This document shows, one piece after another, positions 17,406 through 26,398 of a stretch of 64,000 bases of DNA (position 1 is the stretch's first letter; each line of letters opens with the position of its first letter). The DNA is from Oceanihabitans sediminis (lineage in GTDB: Bacteria; Bacteroidota; Bacteroidia; Flavobacteriales; Flavobacteriaceae): the NCBI RefSeq assembly GCF_003337215.1, contig NZ_QPIG01000005.1:1-64000 (forward strand), read 5' to 3'. The position numbers and the translations under genes are program-made. The notes below the pieces were generated by a model. That model ran no database searches, was not told the origin of the DNA, and worked only from the letters and a program-made list of their open reading frames with translations.

Positions 17406-18221
17406 TTACTGTCTTTCAAATGTATGAACTTCTACAAATTCTTCTCCGGTATCGGTGTATTCTTCTTGGTAAACTAGAGTTGTTTCGGTTAATTCTAAAA
17501 CTTCATATACATAAGAAATACCATCTTCTGTAATTGTTAACTCATTTCCTATTAAAGTATATGGTTCTAAGGCACTAACTTCAGAAAGGTTTTCACAGTT
17601 ATCACCAAATGCTTCTTGGTATTGATACATTGTTTCTGTGAATATTTCAATTTCACCTAAACAAACATCTGTTGTTTCACCATTCACCGTAAAGGCTACT
17701 AACTCCCAAGTACCTACTATGCTAACTTCAGCAGTTTCATTACAAGATAATCCGTTAATAGTAGTTTGTAAACTTCCTGTAGGGTCACCACATTCTGTAA
17801 TTTGATTTTGTAATGCTGCTTTATAAGCTAAACAAAATGTATCATTTGTAGGATCTGATTCATAGGCTGCTTGTGCAGAGGCTACTACCGTTATTGCTAT
17901 AGAACAATCATCTGGAAGTGCCGGACAATCTAAATTGTCTAATAAGTCTTGAATTGCTCCTGTAGCATCTCCACAAGAGTCAATCATATTTTGTAAGGCA
18001 ACAGCATAATCGTTGCAAATAACTGTATAATTTACATCATCTGGAGTAGTTGTTCCGTAGATGGTAGAAATTTGTGAAAGGTTCTGAGTTGCTTCTGCAC
18101 AACTTACTTCGTTGTCATTTCCATTTTGACCAAAATCTCCTTCAATTGGTTCGTTATCGCAGGATGTAACCGTAAAGAATAGGGTTAAAACAAAGATGGC
18201 AATTAGCTTGATATTTTTCAT
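17406..18221 (-). CDS. Lipoprotein with duplicated four-Cys module and lipocalin-like tail
   Basis: I do not recognise a named family. The 271-residue protein has a lipoprotein signal (VTSC, Cys21) with acidic residues after it. Two related modules follow: Cys 41, 69, 83, 99 and Cys 106, 130, 144, 160. Both have spacing C-x(23-27)-C-x13-C-x15-C and share ALQN, CGDxTG and a closing LxC. The last 105 residues (IVGTWELVAFTVNGE, YTLIGNELTI, YVYEVLELTETTLVY) look like the lipocalin-like beta-barrel common in Bacteroidota lipoproteins. The Cys pairs probably form disulphides outside the cytoplasm. A TAAGTTTG box precedes it. Confidence 0.8.
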   Translation of the reverse strand: MKNIKLIAIFVLTLFFTVTSCDNEPIEGDFGQNGNDNEVSCAEATQNLSQISTIYGTTTPDDVNYTVICNDYAVALQNMIDSCGDATGAIQDLLDNLDCPALPDDCSIAITVVASAQAAYESDPTNDTFCLAYKAALQNQITECGDPTGSLQTTINGLSCNETAEVSIVGTWELVAFTVNGETTDVCLGEIEIFTETMYQYQEAFGDNCENLSEVSALEPYTLIGNELTITEDGISYVYEVLELTETTLVYQEEYTDTGEEFVEVHTFERQ

Positions 18222-18248
18222 TAATTTTTAATTGATAGTTAATTTTAA

Positions 18249-18256
18249 CAAACTTA
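18249..18256 (-). promoter_or_regulatory. Candidate -7 box for Cys-module lipoprotein gene
   Basis: TAAGTTTG on the minus strand matches TAnnTTTG and sits 27 bases before the start codon, inside the gap after the MFS gene. No -33 TTG is found at 19-20 bases. Confidence 0.35.
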
Positions 18257-18266
18257 ATAAAATAAA

Positions 18267-19565
18267 TTAAATGGTTTCTTTTTCTGGCACTCTAAATAGC
18301 AATACAATTCCAATTAAAAAGAAAACAAATAAGAATAAAATAGAGTTTCGCATACTTCCTGTTACTTGATCTATCGTTGCGAAAATGACCATTCCTATAA
18401 CAATTCCTATTTTCTCTGCAACATCATAAAAGCTGAAATAAGACGTAGTATCTTCTGTTTCTGGTAAAAACTTAGAATAAGTAGAACGAGCTAAACTTTG
18501 AATACCGCCCATTACCATTCCTACTACGGAAGCTGCTATATAAAACTGCATTGGTGTTTTCATGAAATAAGCATAAAAACATAAGCCCATCCAAACACAA
18601 TTAACAAAAATCAAAGTTTTTATGTTTCCAAACTTTGAAGATGCTTTTGATGTTAGAAAAGCTCCTAAAATGGCAACTAATTGTATCATTAAAATACTTA
18701 CAATTAATCCGCTTGTTTTATCGGCATCGCTTCCCCATGCTATTTCTTCTTCTCCAAAATATACAGCCACTAACATGATGGTTTGTACTGCCATGCTAAA
18801 AACAAAAAAGGCTATTAAATAGCGTTTTAATCTAAGATTTTCTTTCAACTGACTCCAAACCACCCTTAATTCTTTTAAACCATTAAATACAATAGCTTTG
18901 GTAACTTTTTCTCCAGAAGAAACACCCTTTGGTAAAATATAAAAGGTGTATTGACTAAATAAAATCCACCATAAACCTACGGTAACAAATGAATAACGCA
19001 TCATTTGCATTTTTTCTGGTCCTGTTTCTTGACTCATTACCATCCCTAAGTTTACAATCAACAGTAAAACACTACCTATATAACCTAATGAAAATCCTTT
19101 GGCACTAATATTATCTTGCTGTTCTGGAAATGCAATATCTGGTAAATAGGAATTGTAAAAAACCAAACTCCCCCAATAACCTATCAATCCCATAAAATAG
19201 AAAAGTAAACTTATGTGTATGTTTTCTAAGCTAAACCAATAAAGTCCGATACACCCTAAACCTCCTACATAGCAGAAGAATTTCATGAAATTCTTTTTAT
19301 TTCCTACATAATCTGCAATTCCAGAAAGTATAGGCGATGTAAAACTTACAACCAAAAAAGTAAAAGCCGTCACATAAGTAATTAGTGCGGTACTTTTAAA
19401 AACGAAGCCAAAAGCTTCTACATTTTTTATTTCGCTAAGAAATAATGCAGAATAAAATATAGGAAATATAGAAGATGCTATAGTAAGTGTGTATACAGAA
19501 TTTGCCCAATCGTAAAAAGCCCAGGCGTTTAGAAGTTTTTTACTTCCTTTTGGTAGTTTATTCAT
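18267..19565 (-). CDS. MFS transporter, UMF1/Atg22-like
   Basis: The 432-residue protein shows about 12 hydrophobic segments and the start NAWAFYDWANSVYTLTIASSIFPIFY, the hallmark of the UMF1 (Atg22-like) branch of the major facilitator superfamily. Inner-loop motif GIADYVGNKKNFMK follows segment 2, and GGIQSLARSTYSKFLPE lies in the second half. The yeast homologue exports amino acids from the vacuole; bacterial substrates are not known. The start codon lies directly next to the terminator hairpin of the upstream M48 gene, so its own promoter is unclear. Confidence 0.88.
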   Translation of the reverse strand: MNKLPKGSKKLLNAWAFYDWANSVYTLTIASSIFPIFYSALFLSEIKNVEAFGFVFKSTALITYVTAFTFLVVSFTSPILSGIADYVGNKKNFMKFFCYVGGLGCIGLYWFSLENIHISLLFYFMGLIGYWGSLVFYNSYLPDIAFPEQQDNISAKGFSLGYIGSVLLLIVNLGMVMSQETGPEKMQMMRYSFVTVGLWWILFSQYTFYILPKGVSSGEKVTKAIVFNGLKELRVVWSQLKENLRLKRYLIAFFVFSMAVQTIMLVAVYFGEEEIAWGSDADKTSGLIVSILMIQLVAILGAFLTSKASSKFGNIKTLIFVNCVWMGLCFYAYFMKTPMQFYIAASVVGMVMGGIQSLARSTYSKFLPETEDTTSYFSFYDVAEKIGIVIGMVIFATIDQVTGSMRNSILFLFVFFLIGIVLLFRVPEKETI

Positions 19566-19566
19566 A

Positions 19567-19596
19567 TAAAAAAAGCTGCTCTTTTTTGAGCAGCTT
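19567..19596 (-). terminator. Intrinsic terminator after the M48 peptidase gene
   Basis: A perfect 9-bp stem (AAGCTGCTC 19573-19581, GAGCAGCTT 19588-19596) with a 6-base loop ends in a T tract on the minus strand. The T tract abuts the ATG of the MFS gene. Confidence 0.85.
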
Positions 19597-19619
19597 CTAA
19601 AGTAAAAAAATATTTTTAA

Positions 19620-20456
19620 TTAGTATGAGTAACTTGTAATTGGTTTAAAAGATTGTATTCCAAACTTCTTTGCTTCAGCGACAGCTTGTGGTGCTAATGC
19701 TTGTAAATTAGCAATTCTACTATCGTTAGAAGGGTGTGTACTTAAAATTTCTGGTGGAGCTCCTCCTCCACTATTTGCTTTCATGCGTTTCCAAAGTTCT
19801 GCAGCTTCCGTTGGATTATAACCAGCAATTGCCATTAAGTATAAACCTATTTTATCTGCTTCCGTTTCATGACTTCTACTAAAAGGTAACATAACTCCTA
19901 CTTGTGAACCTATACCATAATATTGGTTAAATGTATTTCTATCTTCTTCATTATTAATAGCAATATTTCCTGCTAGCGCAACCCCTTGTTGAATATAAGC
20001 AGCACTCATACGTTGCTGTCCGTGATTAGCCAAAGCGTGGGCAACCTCATGCCCCATAATAGCTGCAATTCCTGTTTCGTTTTGGGCTACAGGTAATATT
20101 CCCGTATAAAAAACAATCTTTCCCCCTGGCATACACCATGCGTTTACTGTAGGCTCATCAATCAATTTATATTCCCATTCGTAATCTGCAAGATATCCCT
20201 GATGTCCGTTAGCGTTTAACCAACGTTCTGCTGCAACAGCAATACGCTGCCCCACACGAGTAATCATTTCTGCTCTTGCTGTTCCTGTTTCTACAATACT
20301 TTCTGATAGTACTTGGTTATATTGAGCAAATGCTGTTGGAAATAACTGCGCATTAGAAACCAATGCCATAGTTTGCTTTCCTGTAAAAGGGTTTGTTGCA
20401 CAAGACAAGAATATCAAGACTGTACAACTAGCAATTATTACATTTTTTAATTTCAT
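19620..20456 (-). CDS. M48 family metallopeptidase lipoprotein
   Basis: The 278-residue protein has a lipoprotein signal (FLSC, Cys19), the zinc motif HEVAH at 136-140 and ETEAD at 197-201 supplying the third ligand, followed by AELWKRM and STHPSNDSRIANL, typical of the LoiP/BepA/Oma1 branch. It is a membrane-anchored periplasmic protease, likely in envelope protein quality control. It has no TPR domain, so it is closer to LoiP than to BepA. Confidence 0.92.
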   Translation of the reverse strand: MKLKNVIIASCTVLIFLSCATNPFTGKQTMALVSNAQLFPTAFAQYNQVLSESIVETGTARAEMITRVGQRIAVAAERWLNANGHQGYLADYEWEYKLIDEPTVNAWCMPGGKIVFYTGILPVAQNETGIAAIMGHEVAHALANHGQQRMSAAYIQQGVALAGNIAINNEEDRNTFNQYYGIGSQVGVMLPFSRSHETEADKIGLYLMAIAGYNPTEAAELWKRMKANSGGGAPPEILSTHPSNDSRIANLQALAPQAVAEAKKFGIQSFKPITSYSY

Positions 20457-20638
20457 TTATTATGTATTTTAATTAGGTATAATTTTAGTTTGTATAAATT
20501 TACAAAAACTGTTCCATATTATTGTTACACTATTAACATTATATGTTTAAGAAAAATGATTAAAGTCCATAATATTCTGTAAAAGTTAATCTTTATGGAA
20601 TGCTGTAAATAAACCAATAAACTAACGACAATATTAAC

Positions 20639-21127
20639 ATGAAAAAAATAATCTTCTTATTATCTATTAGTTTTTTTATCAGCTGTAATTCTAATGCACA
20701 GATAAAAGAAACATCTTCAAGCTCTAAAACGAAATTTCCTATTTCTAAAACAGATGCAGAGTGGAAACAAATTCTTAGCAAAGATCAATACCATGTGTTA
20801 AGAGAAGCAGGAACAGAACGCCCCTTCTCTAGCCCATTAAATAAAAACTACGAAAAAGGCACTTATCATTGTGCTGCTTGTAATACTCCTTTATTTAAAA
20901 GCGAACATAAATATGATTCTAAATCTGGATGGCCAAGTTTTGACAGAGAGATTAAAGGAAATGTAGCTTTTGAAAAAGATAGCAGTCTTGGTTTTTATAG
21001 AGAAGAAGAACATTGTGCTAACTGTGGCGGACATCTTGGTCACGTTTTTAACGATGGTCCAAAAAATACTACCGGAAAAAGACACTGTGTAAATGGTAAT
21101 GCCCTAAAATTTATTCCTACTGAGTAA
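20639..21127 (+). CDS. msrB: Peptide-methionine (R)-S-oxide reductase, exported
   Basis: The 162-residue protein has a lipoprotein-like signal (FFISC, Cys16) and a complete MsrB domain: two zinc CxxC pairs (CAAC, CANC), SGWPSFDREI, GGHLGHVFNDGP and catalytic Cys150 in KRHCVNGNALKF. It reduces methionine-R-sulfoxide. Export implies repair of envelope proteins. A cytoplasmic electron donor must be relayed, and no partner is nearby. Confidence 0.93.
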   Translation: MKKIIFLLSISFFISCNSNAQIKETSSSSKTKFPISKTDAEWKQILSKDQYHVLREAGTERPFSSPLNKNYEKGTYHCAACNTPLFKSEHKYDSKSGWPSFDREIKGNVAFEKDSSLGFYREEEHCANCGGHLGHVFNDGPKNTTGKRHCVNGNALKFIPTE

Positions 21128-21278
21128 TGTTCAAAATAACTATGAAAACTATTTTAACTTCTTCAATTTCTCAATAATTTGGTAGAGATTTATCTCCTTC
21201 TTCTCTTATAAACACTACATAAATTCGGGTTTAGAGAATTTGTGAATTGGTTATTGGAATTTTAAGCTTAGGTTTTGT

Positions 21279-21286
21279 AACTTCGT
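21279..21286 (+). promoter_or_regulatory. Weak -7 candidate for lpdA
   Basis: TAACTTCG resembles TAnnTTTG with one change and lies 29 bases before the ATG. A TTG at 21254-21256 is 22 bases upstream, slightly too far. Confidence 0.25.
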
Positions 21287-21315
21287 GACTTGAAAAATCG
21301 ATTAAAAAATACATA

Positions 21316-22692
21316 ATGAGTAAATACGATATAATTGTACTTGGTAGTGGCCCTGGAGGCTACGTTGCAGCTATTAGAGCTTCACAATTAGGATTTAAAA
21401 CTGCTATTGTAGAAAAAGAAAATCTTGGTGGCGTTTGCCTAAATTGGGGTTGTATTCCTACAAAAGCATTACTGAAATCTGCGCAAGTTTTTGAATATTT
21501 AAAACATGCAGAAGATTACGGACTTACAGTTAAAGATGTAGATAAAGATTTTGACGCTGTTGTAAAACGTAGTCGTAATGTTGCAGACGGAATGAGCAAA
21601 GGAGTTCAGTTCCTAATGAAGAAAAACAAAATTGATGTTATTGAAGGTTACGGGAAACTAAAAACCGGAAAGAAAATTGACGTTGATGGAAAAGAATATA
21701 GCGCAGACCATATAATTATAGCTACTGGTGCTCGTTCTCGCGAATTACCTAGCTTACCACAAGACGGTAAAAAAGTTATTGGTTATAGAGAAGCTTTAAA
21801 CTTACCAGAAGTTCCTAAAAAGATGATTGTTGTTGGATCTGGTGCTATTGGTGTAGAGTTCGCTTACTTCTACAACTCTATGGGTGCAGATGTAACTATT
21901 GTAGAGTATTTACCAAACGTAGTTCCTGTTGAAGACGTAGATGTTTCTAAACAATTAGAAAAAAGTTTTAAGAAAAGCGGTATAAAAATCATGACTTCTG
22001 CCGAAGTTACTTCTGTTGATACATCTGGAAACGGAGTAAAAGCTACAGTAAAAACTAGCAAAGGAGAAGAAGTTCTTGAAGCAGATATCATTCTTTCTGC
22101 AGTAGGTATTAAAACAAATATTGAAGGTATCGGACTTGAAGATGTTGGTATCGCTGTAGATAGAGACAAGATTTTAGTAAACGATTACTACCAAACAAAT
22201 ATTCCTGGTTATTATGCAATTGGAGATGTTACTCCAGGTCAAGCATTAGCCCATGTCGCTTCCGCGGAAGGAATTCTTTGTGTAGAGAAAATTGCTGGAC
22301 AACATGTTGAAGCTTTAGACTACGGAAACATTCCAGGTTGTACTTATTGTTCTCCTGAAATTGCTTCTGTTGGTTTAACAGAAAAACAAGCAAAAGAAAA
22401 AGGATACGATATCAAAGTTGGTAAATTCCCATTCTCTGCTTCCGGTAAAGCAAGTGCTTCTGGAGCAAAAGACGGTTTCGTAAAAGTTATTTTCGATGCT
22501 AAATATGGTGAATGGTTAGGATGCCATATGATTGGTGCCGGAGTTACAGATATGATTGCTGAAGCTGTTTTAGGTAGAAAACTAGAAACTACAGGTCATG
22601 AAGTATTAAAAGCAGTTCACCCACACCCTACTATGAGTGAAGCGGTTATGGAAGCGGTTGCTGCTGCTTACGATGAAGTAATTCACTTATAA
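21316..22692 (+). CDS. lpdA: Dihydrolipoyl dehydrogenase
   Basis: The 458-residue flavoprotein has the FAD motif GSGPGGYVAAI (10-20), the redox disulphide Cys41 and Cys46 in GGVCLNWGCIPTK, the NAD motif VVGSGAIGVEFAYF, the second FAD motif YYAIGDVT, and the C-terminal active-site base in VHPHPTMSEAV. It reoxidises lipoamide on the 2-oxoacid dehydrogenases and possibly the glycine cleavage system. It stands alone, as is common in this phylum. The fused E1 at 47917 is a possible partner enzyme. Confidence 0.96.
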   Translation: MSKYDIIVLGSGPGGYVAAIRASQLGFKTAIVEKENLGGVCLNWGCIPTKALLKSAQVFEYLKHAEDYGLTVKDVDKDFDAVVKRSRNVADGMSKGVQFLMKKNKIDVIEGYGKLKTGKKIDVDGKEYSADHIIIATGARSRELPSLPQDGKKVIGYREALNLPEVPKKMIVVGSGAIGVEFAYFYNSMGADVTIVEYLPNVVPVEDVDVSKQLEKSFKKSGIKIMTSAEVTSVDTSGNGVKATVKTSKGEEVLEADIILSAVGIKTNIEGIGLEDVGIAVDRDKILVNDYYQTNIPGYYAIGDVTPGQALAHVASAEGILCVEKIAGQHVEALDYGNIPGCTYCSPEIASVGLTEKQAKEKGYDIKVGKFPFSASGKASASGAKDGFVKVIFDAKYGEWLGCHMIGAGVTDMIAEAVLGRKLETTGHEVLKAVHPHPTMSEAVMEAVAAAYDEVIHL

Positions 22693-22711
22693 AAAGTAAT
22701 ATATTTATCAT

Positions 22712-22746
22712 AAAAAAAAGGTTTCGAAAATTCGAAACCTTTTTTT
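22712..22746. terminator. Bidirectional intrinsic terminator
   Basis: A 16-bp stem from 22713-22728 and 22731-22746 (core AAGGTTTCGAA / TTCGAAACCTT) closes a 2-base centre, between convergent lpdA and aroQ. Confidence 0.88.
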
Positions 22747-22768
22747 ATGTCTTTATTTCAAATAATAA

Positions 22769-23188
22769 CTAGTGAACAAAACTTTGAACAGCCAACTCAT
22801 AACTCTGTAAACCAAAACCTAGAATTACACCTTTTGCATTTGGTGAAATATAGGAAGTATGCCTAAAAGCCTCTCTTCCAAAAGTATTAGATATATGCAC
22901 TTCAACTACTGGAGTTTTAATGGCTTTAACAGCATCTGCAATTCCTACAGAGGTATGTGTATATGCAGCCGCATTTAAAATAATTCCATCATAACTAAAA
23001 CCAACCTCTTGTAGCTTATTAATAAGCTCACCTTCAACATTAGATTGATAATAATCAATTTCTACCTTGGGATATTTTTCTTGAAGTTTTTCTAAAAACT
23101 CGGTAAAAGATAAATTTCCGTAAATCTCAGGTTCACGAGTTCCTAACAAATTAAGATTAGGTCCATTTATAATAATTATTTTCTTCAT
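22769..23188 (-). CDS. aroQ: Type II 3-dehydroquinate dehydratase
   Basis: The protein has the type II signature IIINGPNLNLLGTREPEIYG with the catalytic Tyr, the DYYQSNVEGELINKLQ segment, ILNAAAYTHTSVGIADA and VEVHISNTFGREAFRHTS. It converts 3-dehydroquinate to 3-dehydroshikimate in the shikimate pathway. The ATG at 23188 (MKKIIIING, 139 residues) fits the family start. The in-frame start at 23203 adds MYFYL, which overlaps a promoter-like TAACTTTTG and is unlikely. Confidence 0.94.
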   Translation of the reverse strand: MKKIIIINGPNLNLLGTREPEIYGNLSFTEFLEKLQEKYPKVEIDYYQSNVEGELINKLQEVGFSYDGIILNAAAYTHTSVGIADAVKAIKTPVVEVHISNTFGREAFRHTSYISPNAKGVILGFGLQSYELAVQSFVH

Positions 23189-23214
23189 AAGGTAAAAATA
23201 CAAAAGTTATAGCA

Positions 23215-23243
23215 TAAAAAAAGCCGAAGCAATTGCTTCGGCA
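23215..23243 (-). terminator. Intrinsic terminator after beta-barrel gene
   Basis: A perfect 8-bp stem (GCCGAAGC 23223-23230, GCTTCGGC 23235-23242) around AATT ends in a T tract on the minus strand. It lies about 20 bases past the restored stop codon of the barrel gene. Confidence 0.85.
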
Positions 23244-23262
23244 TATATTTAATTTTAATAAC

Positions 23263-23924
23263 CTAAAACATAAACCCTATAGATGCTTGTAATACACCGT
23301 TAGACATTTTGTATTCGTTTGAATTTTCTTGATCATTAATATTCATCAAACCAAAATATTATAACGAAGACCAAAATTTAAACCTGAATCCATTTTATAA
23401 CCTAACCCAAGGTTAAATCCAAAATCAATTGGTAACAATTCATCATCAACATCATATTCTTCAGATCCTGACTCATTATAATCAGATCCACCTCCAACAT
23501 AAGAAACCTCATATTCCTCCTCGGCTTTAGCCGATATTAAGAACCCAACTTGTGGTCCTGCTTCTACATTGAAACCATCAACAATATAATATTTAAACAT
23601 CACTGGAATATTAATGTAACTCAATTTAACTTTTTCATCAGACTTATATGTCTCGGTTACACCCCCAAAACTAGAGGTTTCTGTGTATTTGTTTTGAGCT
23701 CCTTGCATAGAAAATAACAATTCTGCTTGTAGCCCCATTTTGTCATTAAACATTATTTCAGCTGCTCCACCAATGTGTATACCAACTTTCATTTCTGCAT
23801 CTTCAACATCTCCTGTTAAAGTTGCTAAGTTTAAACCTGCTTTTGGTCCAAAACTGAACTCTTGTGCATTAACACTTGTAAACCCTAAAAATGCAATTGC
23901 AGCAGTAAATAATAATTTTTTCAT
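23263..23924 (-). pseudogene. Outer-membrane beta-barrel protein with C-terminal frameshift
   Basis: From ATG 23924 the frame encodes a signal peptide (MKKLLFTAAIAFLGFTSVNAQ) and a porin-like beta-barrel of the OMP_b-brl_2/PorT-like type (FGPKAGLNLATLTG, YINIPVMFKYYI, GFNLGLGYKMDSGLNFGLRYN), then stops at 23346 after NILV. Two bases later in frame, the sequence continues GLMNINDQENS...NGVLQASIGFMF and stops at 23263-23265, a normal barrel end with terminal Phe. Two extra bases (23356-23357) explain the break. The 192-residue product would lack the last strand and the C-terminal BAM signal. It is either a real mutation or a sequencing error. The function of the family is unknown. Confidence 0.75.
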
Positions 23925-24068
23925 AATAATTAGTTTAAAATTTAATATTGATTAATTATAAAATTAGTTTACAAATTACCAACACAAATAAACCACTCAT
24001 ATTCAAAGTATTGAAAAATTAATTTTTATTACATATAAAATATAGTTATATATCTTATTTTTACTGCT

Positions 24069-24965
24069 ATGAAATGGCAACAAGCACTTGCAGATTATAA
24101 AATGTATTTAAAGATAGAGCGTGGGTTATCACAAAACACAATTAATAACTATGCTTTAGATATTAACAAATTAATTAAACACTTAGAAGATAACAACATA
24201 CAGGAATCTCCTTTAAGTATTTCTTCAGAAATTGTACAACAATTCATTTATGAAATTGCAAAAAAAGTAAATGCAAGATCTCAATCTAGAATCATTTCTG
24301 GCTTACGTAGTTTTTTCAATTATTTAGTCTTTGAAGATTATATTAAAACAAACCCTTTAGAATTAATTGAATCACCTAAAATAGGTAGAAAGCTTCCTGA
24401 TACCTTAAGCGAAGAAGATATAAATACAATTATAAACGCTATAGATCTTAGCAAACCACTAGGAGAAAGAAATCGAGCCATACTAGAAACTCTTTATAGC
24501 TGTGGTTTACGCGTAAGCGAATTAATTAACTTAAAAATTTCCGATTTATTTTTTGAGGAAGGCTTTATAAAAGTTACTGGAAAAGGAGATAAACAGCGTT
24601 TTGTTCCTATAGTTCCTGAAACACAAAAAATAATCAACCTTTATAAAAACCAAGTAAGAGTTCATGACCCAATAAAAGAAGATTTTCAAGATATACTTTT
24701 TTTAAACCGAAGAGGAAAACAACTTACTAGAGCCATGATTTTCACCATTATCAAGCAATTGGCAGAAAAAGTAAATTTAAATAAGAATATTTCTCCGCAT
24801 ACTTTTAGACATTCCTTTGCTACACATTTACTAGAAAATGGCGCCGACTTAAGAGCTATACAACTCATGCTAGGTCACGAAAGTATAACTACAACAGAAA
24901 TTTATATGCATGTAGATAAAAGTCACTTAAAGGATGTTATGAACACCTATCACCCTAGAAATTAA
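24069..24965 (+). CDS. xerD: Site-specific tyrosine recombinase XerD
   Basis: The 298-residue protein has an N-terminal SAM-like core-binding domain (1-100) and a catalytic domain with all expected residues: Arg148 (GLRVSE), Lys172 (GKGDKQR), His244 and Arg247 (HTFRHSFATHLLENGADLRAIQLMLGH), His270 and Tyr279 (EIYMHV). XerC/D-type recombinases resolve chromosome dimers at dif. The length and the lack of mobile-element context favour the housekeeping enzyme rather than an integrase. It diverges from the aroQ/barrel side. Confidence 0.92.
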   Translation: MKWQQALADYKMYLKIERGLSQNTINNYALDINKLIKHLEDNNIQESPLSISSEIVQQFIYEIAKKVNARSQSRIISGLRSFFNYLVFEDYIKTNPLELIESPKIGRKLPDTLSEEDINTIINAIDLSKPLGERNRAILETLYSCGLRVSELINLKISDLFFEEGFIKVTGKGDKQRFVPIVPETQKIINLYKNQVRVHDPIKEDFQDILFLNRRGKQLTRAMIFTIIKQLAEKVNLNKNISPHTFRHSFATHLLENGADLRAIQLMLGHESITTTEIYMHVDKSHLKDVMNTYHPRN

Positions 24966-24973
24966 AGTGTTTC

Positions 24974-24999
24974 ATCGATAAATTTCATTTCTTATCGAT
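24974..24999. promoter_or_regulatory. Inverted repeat upstream of PAS kinase 1
   Basis: Arms ATCGATAA (24974-24981) and TTATCGAT (24992-24999) flank 10 bases. The left arm and the ATCGATATTTTA on the right resemble the site at 4898-4930, but the centre is 2 bases shorter. It could be an operator for the kinase gene starting at 25076. Confidence 0.35.
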
Positions 25000-25075
25000 A
25001 TTTTACTATATTTACTACATATTGTGTAAGTCATAACTGACTTATATATTGCCCCTTAATCCCTAGAACGAAAAT

Positions 25076-26227
25076 ATGAAGAATTCTATGACTGACAACA
25101 ATCAGGGATTACATAACAATGCTCTTAAGTTCTTAGATGAAACAAAGTGGAAGGCTGGGTTAGATTATAGTGATATAGGCGTATGGGAATTAAACACATC
25201 TGATAACGAAATATTTCTTTCCAGCATCACAAAAAAAATAATTGGTTTTGAAACCGATGAAGATTTTGGTAATAAGCTTGAAGATTGGAACATTCGAGTA
25301 CATCCTAATGACAAACAAAATTACCTAAAAACACTTAAAAAACACTTAGACGGAATCACACCTATATTCCAGTGTGAATATAGAATAAAGTGTAAGAACG
25401 ATACTTACAAATGGATACTAGATAGAGGAATAGTAATTACATGGTTTGAATGTGGAAAACCAAAAAAAATTATTGGAACCGTAACAGATATATCCAACTC
25501 ACATATAGCAAAAGACAAAACAATAAAAGCTTTAAACCTTGCTACGGAACAAAACAATAAACTTCGAAACTTTGCTCATATTGTTACACATAACCTAAAA
25601 CAACATGCAGGGAACTTTGAAAGCTTATTAAACTTCTATAAAGAAGCCGAAACAGAAGAAGAAAAAAACGAACTAATAACCCATCTAAAAACAGTATCCG
25701 AATCTCTAACCAAAACTATTACAAACTTAAACCAAGTAGTGTCTGTTCAATCCGAAAAAAACAAAAAAACAGGTAAAATATATATTGCTAAAGAGGTAGA
25801 TGATATTTTAAACTCTTTAGATTTTGTTATTTCTGAAAACAAAGCAACCATACACAACAACCTAGATCCACGACTATATATTTATTATAATTGCTCCTAT
25901 TTTGAAAGTATTATTCAAAACCTTTTGACTAATGCAATTAAATACAGACATCCCGACAGAGATCCTATAATTACTATAAACAATACTTTTGAAAAGAATT
26001 TCATAAACTTATCTGTATCAGATAATGGACGTGGAATAGATCTTGATAAATTTGGAAAGGATGTCTTTGGACTATATAAAACCTTTCATTACAACGAAGA
26101 CTCTGAAGGTGTTGGACTCTATCTCATCAAAAATCAAATTGAAACTTTTGGAGGTGAAATTACTGTTTCAAGCGTTGTAGGTGAAGGCACGACGTTCCAT
26201 ATTAAAATTAAAAACACAAAAATGTAA
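25076..26227 (+). CDS. Soluble PAS-domain sensor histidine kinase 1
   Basis: The 383-residue protein has a PAS_3-type domain at about 30-145 (IGVWELN, HPNDK, YKWILDRG, IIGTVTDIS), a HisKA-like helix pair with an unusual H box THNLKQHAGN (His172), and an HATPase domain with N box NLLTNAIKY, DNGRGIDL and GVGLYLIKNQIETFGG. No membrane segment is seen, so it senses something in the cytoplasm. No response regulator is adjacent. It is a close paralogue of the next gene, a tandem duplication. Phosphate acceptor His172 is inferred by alignment to normal H boxes. Confidence 0.88.
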   Translation: MKNSMTDNNQGLHNNALKFLDETKWKAGLDYSDIGVWELNTSDNEIFLSSITKKIIGFETDEDFGNKLEDWNIRVHPNDKQNYLKTLKKHLDGITPIFQCEYRIKCKNDTYKWILDRGIVITWFECGKPKKIIGTVTDISNSHIAKDKTIKALNLATEQNNKLRNFAHIVTHNLKQHAGNFESLLNFYKEAETEEEKNELITHLKTVSESLTKTITNLNQVVSVQSEKNKKTGKIYIAKEVDDILNSLDFVISENKATIHNNLDPRLYIYYNCSYFESIIQNLLTNAIKYRHPDRDPIITINNTFEKNFINLSVSDNGRGIDLDKFGKDVFGLYKTFHYNEDSEGVGLYLIKNQIETFGGEITVSSVVGEGTTFHIKIKNTKM

Positions 26228-26398
26228 ATTTCTAATAGCTTATTTACACCTAGTAACTATTACATAAAATTCTTACCAAAAACTCATTTTATCGTATATT
26301 TCTGCCTTTCATCTGTTAAAACAAATAAATTTATCTATATTGATTTTTAAAATAAAAATATTTTAATTTTCCGCACCCTAAATCAACGAAGTAATTTT

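Noticed and set aside
23189-23203. Five extra residues at the start of aroQ
   Set aside because: MYFYL is not part of the family start, and the bases look like promoter sequence. ATG 23188 gives the usual KIIIINGPN start.
24069-24965. Integrase of a mobile element
   Set aside because: The protein has XerD length and all XerD motifs. No att-like repeats or cargo genes flank it.
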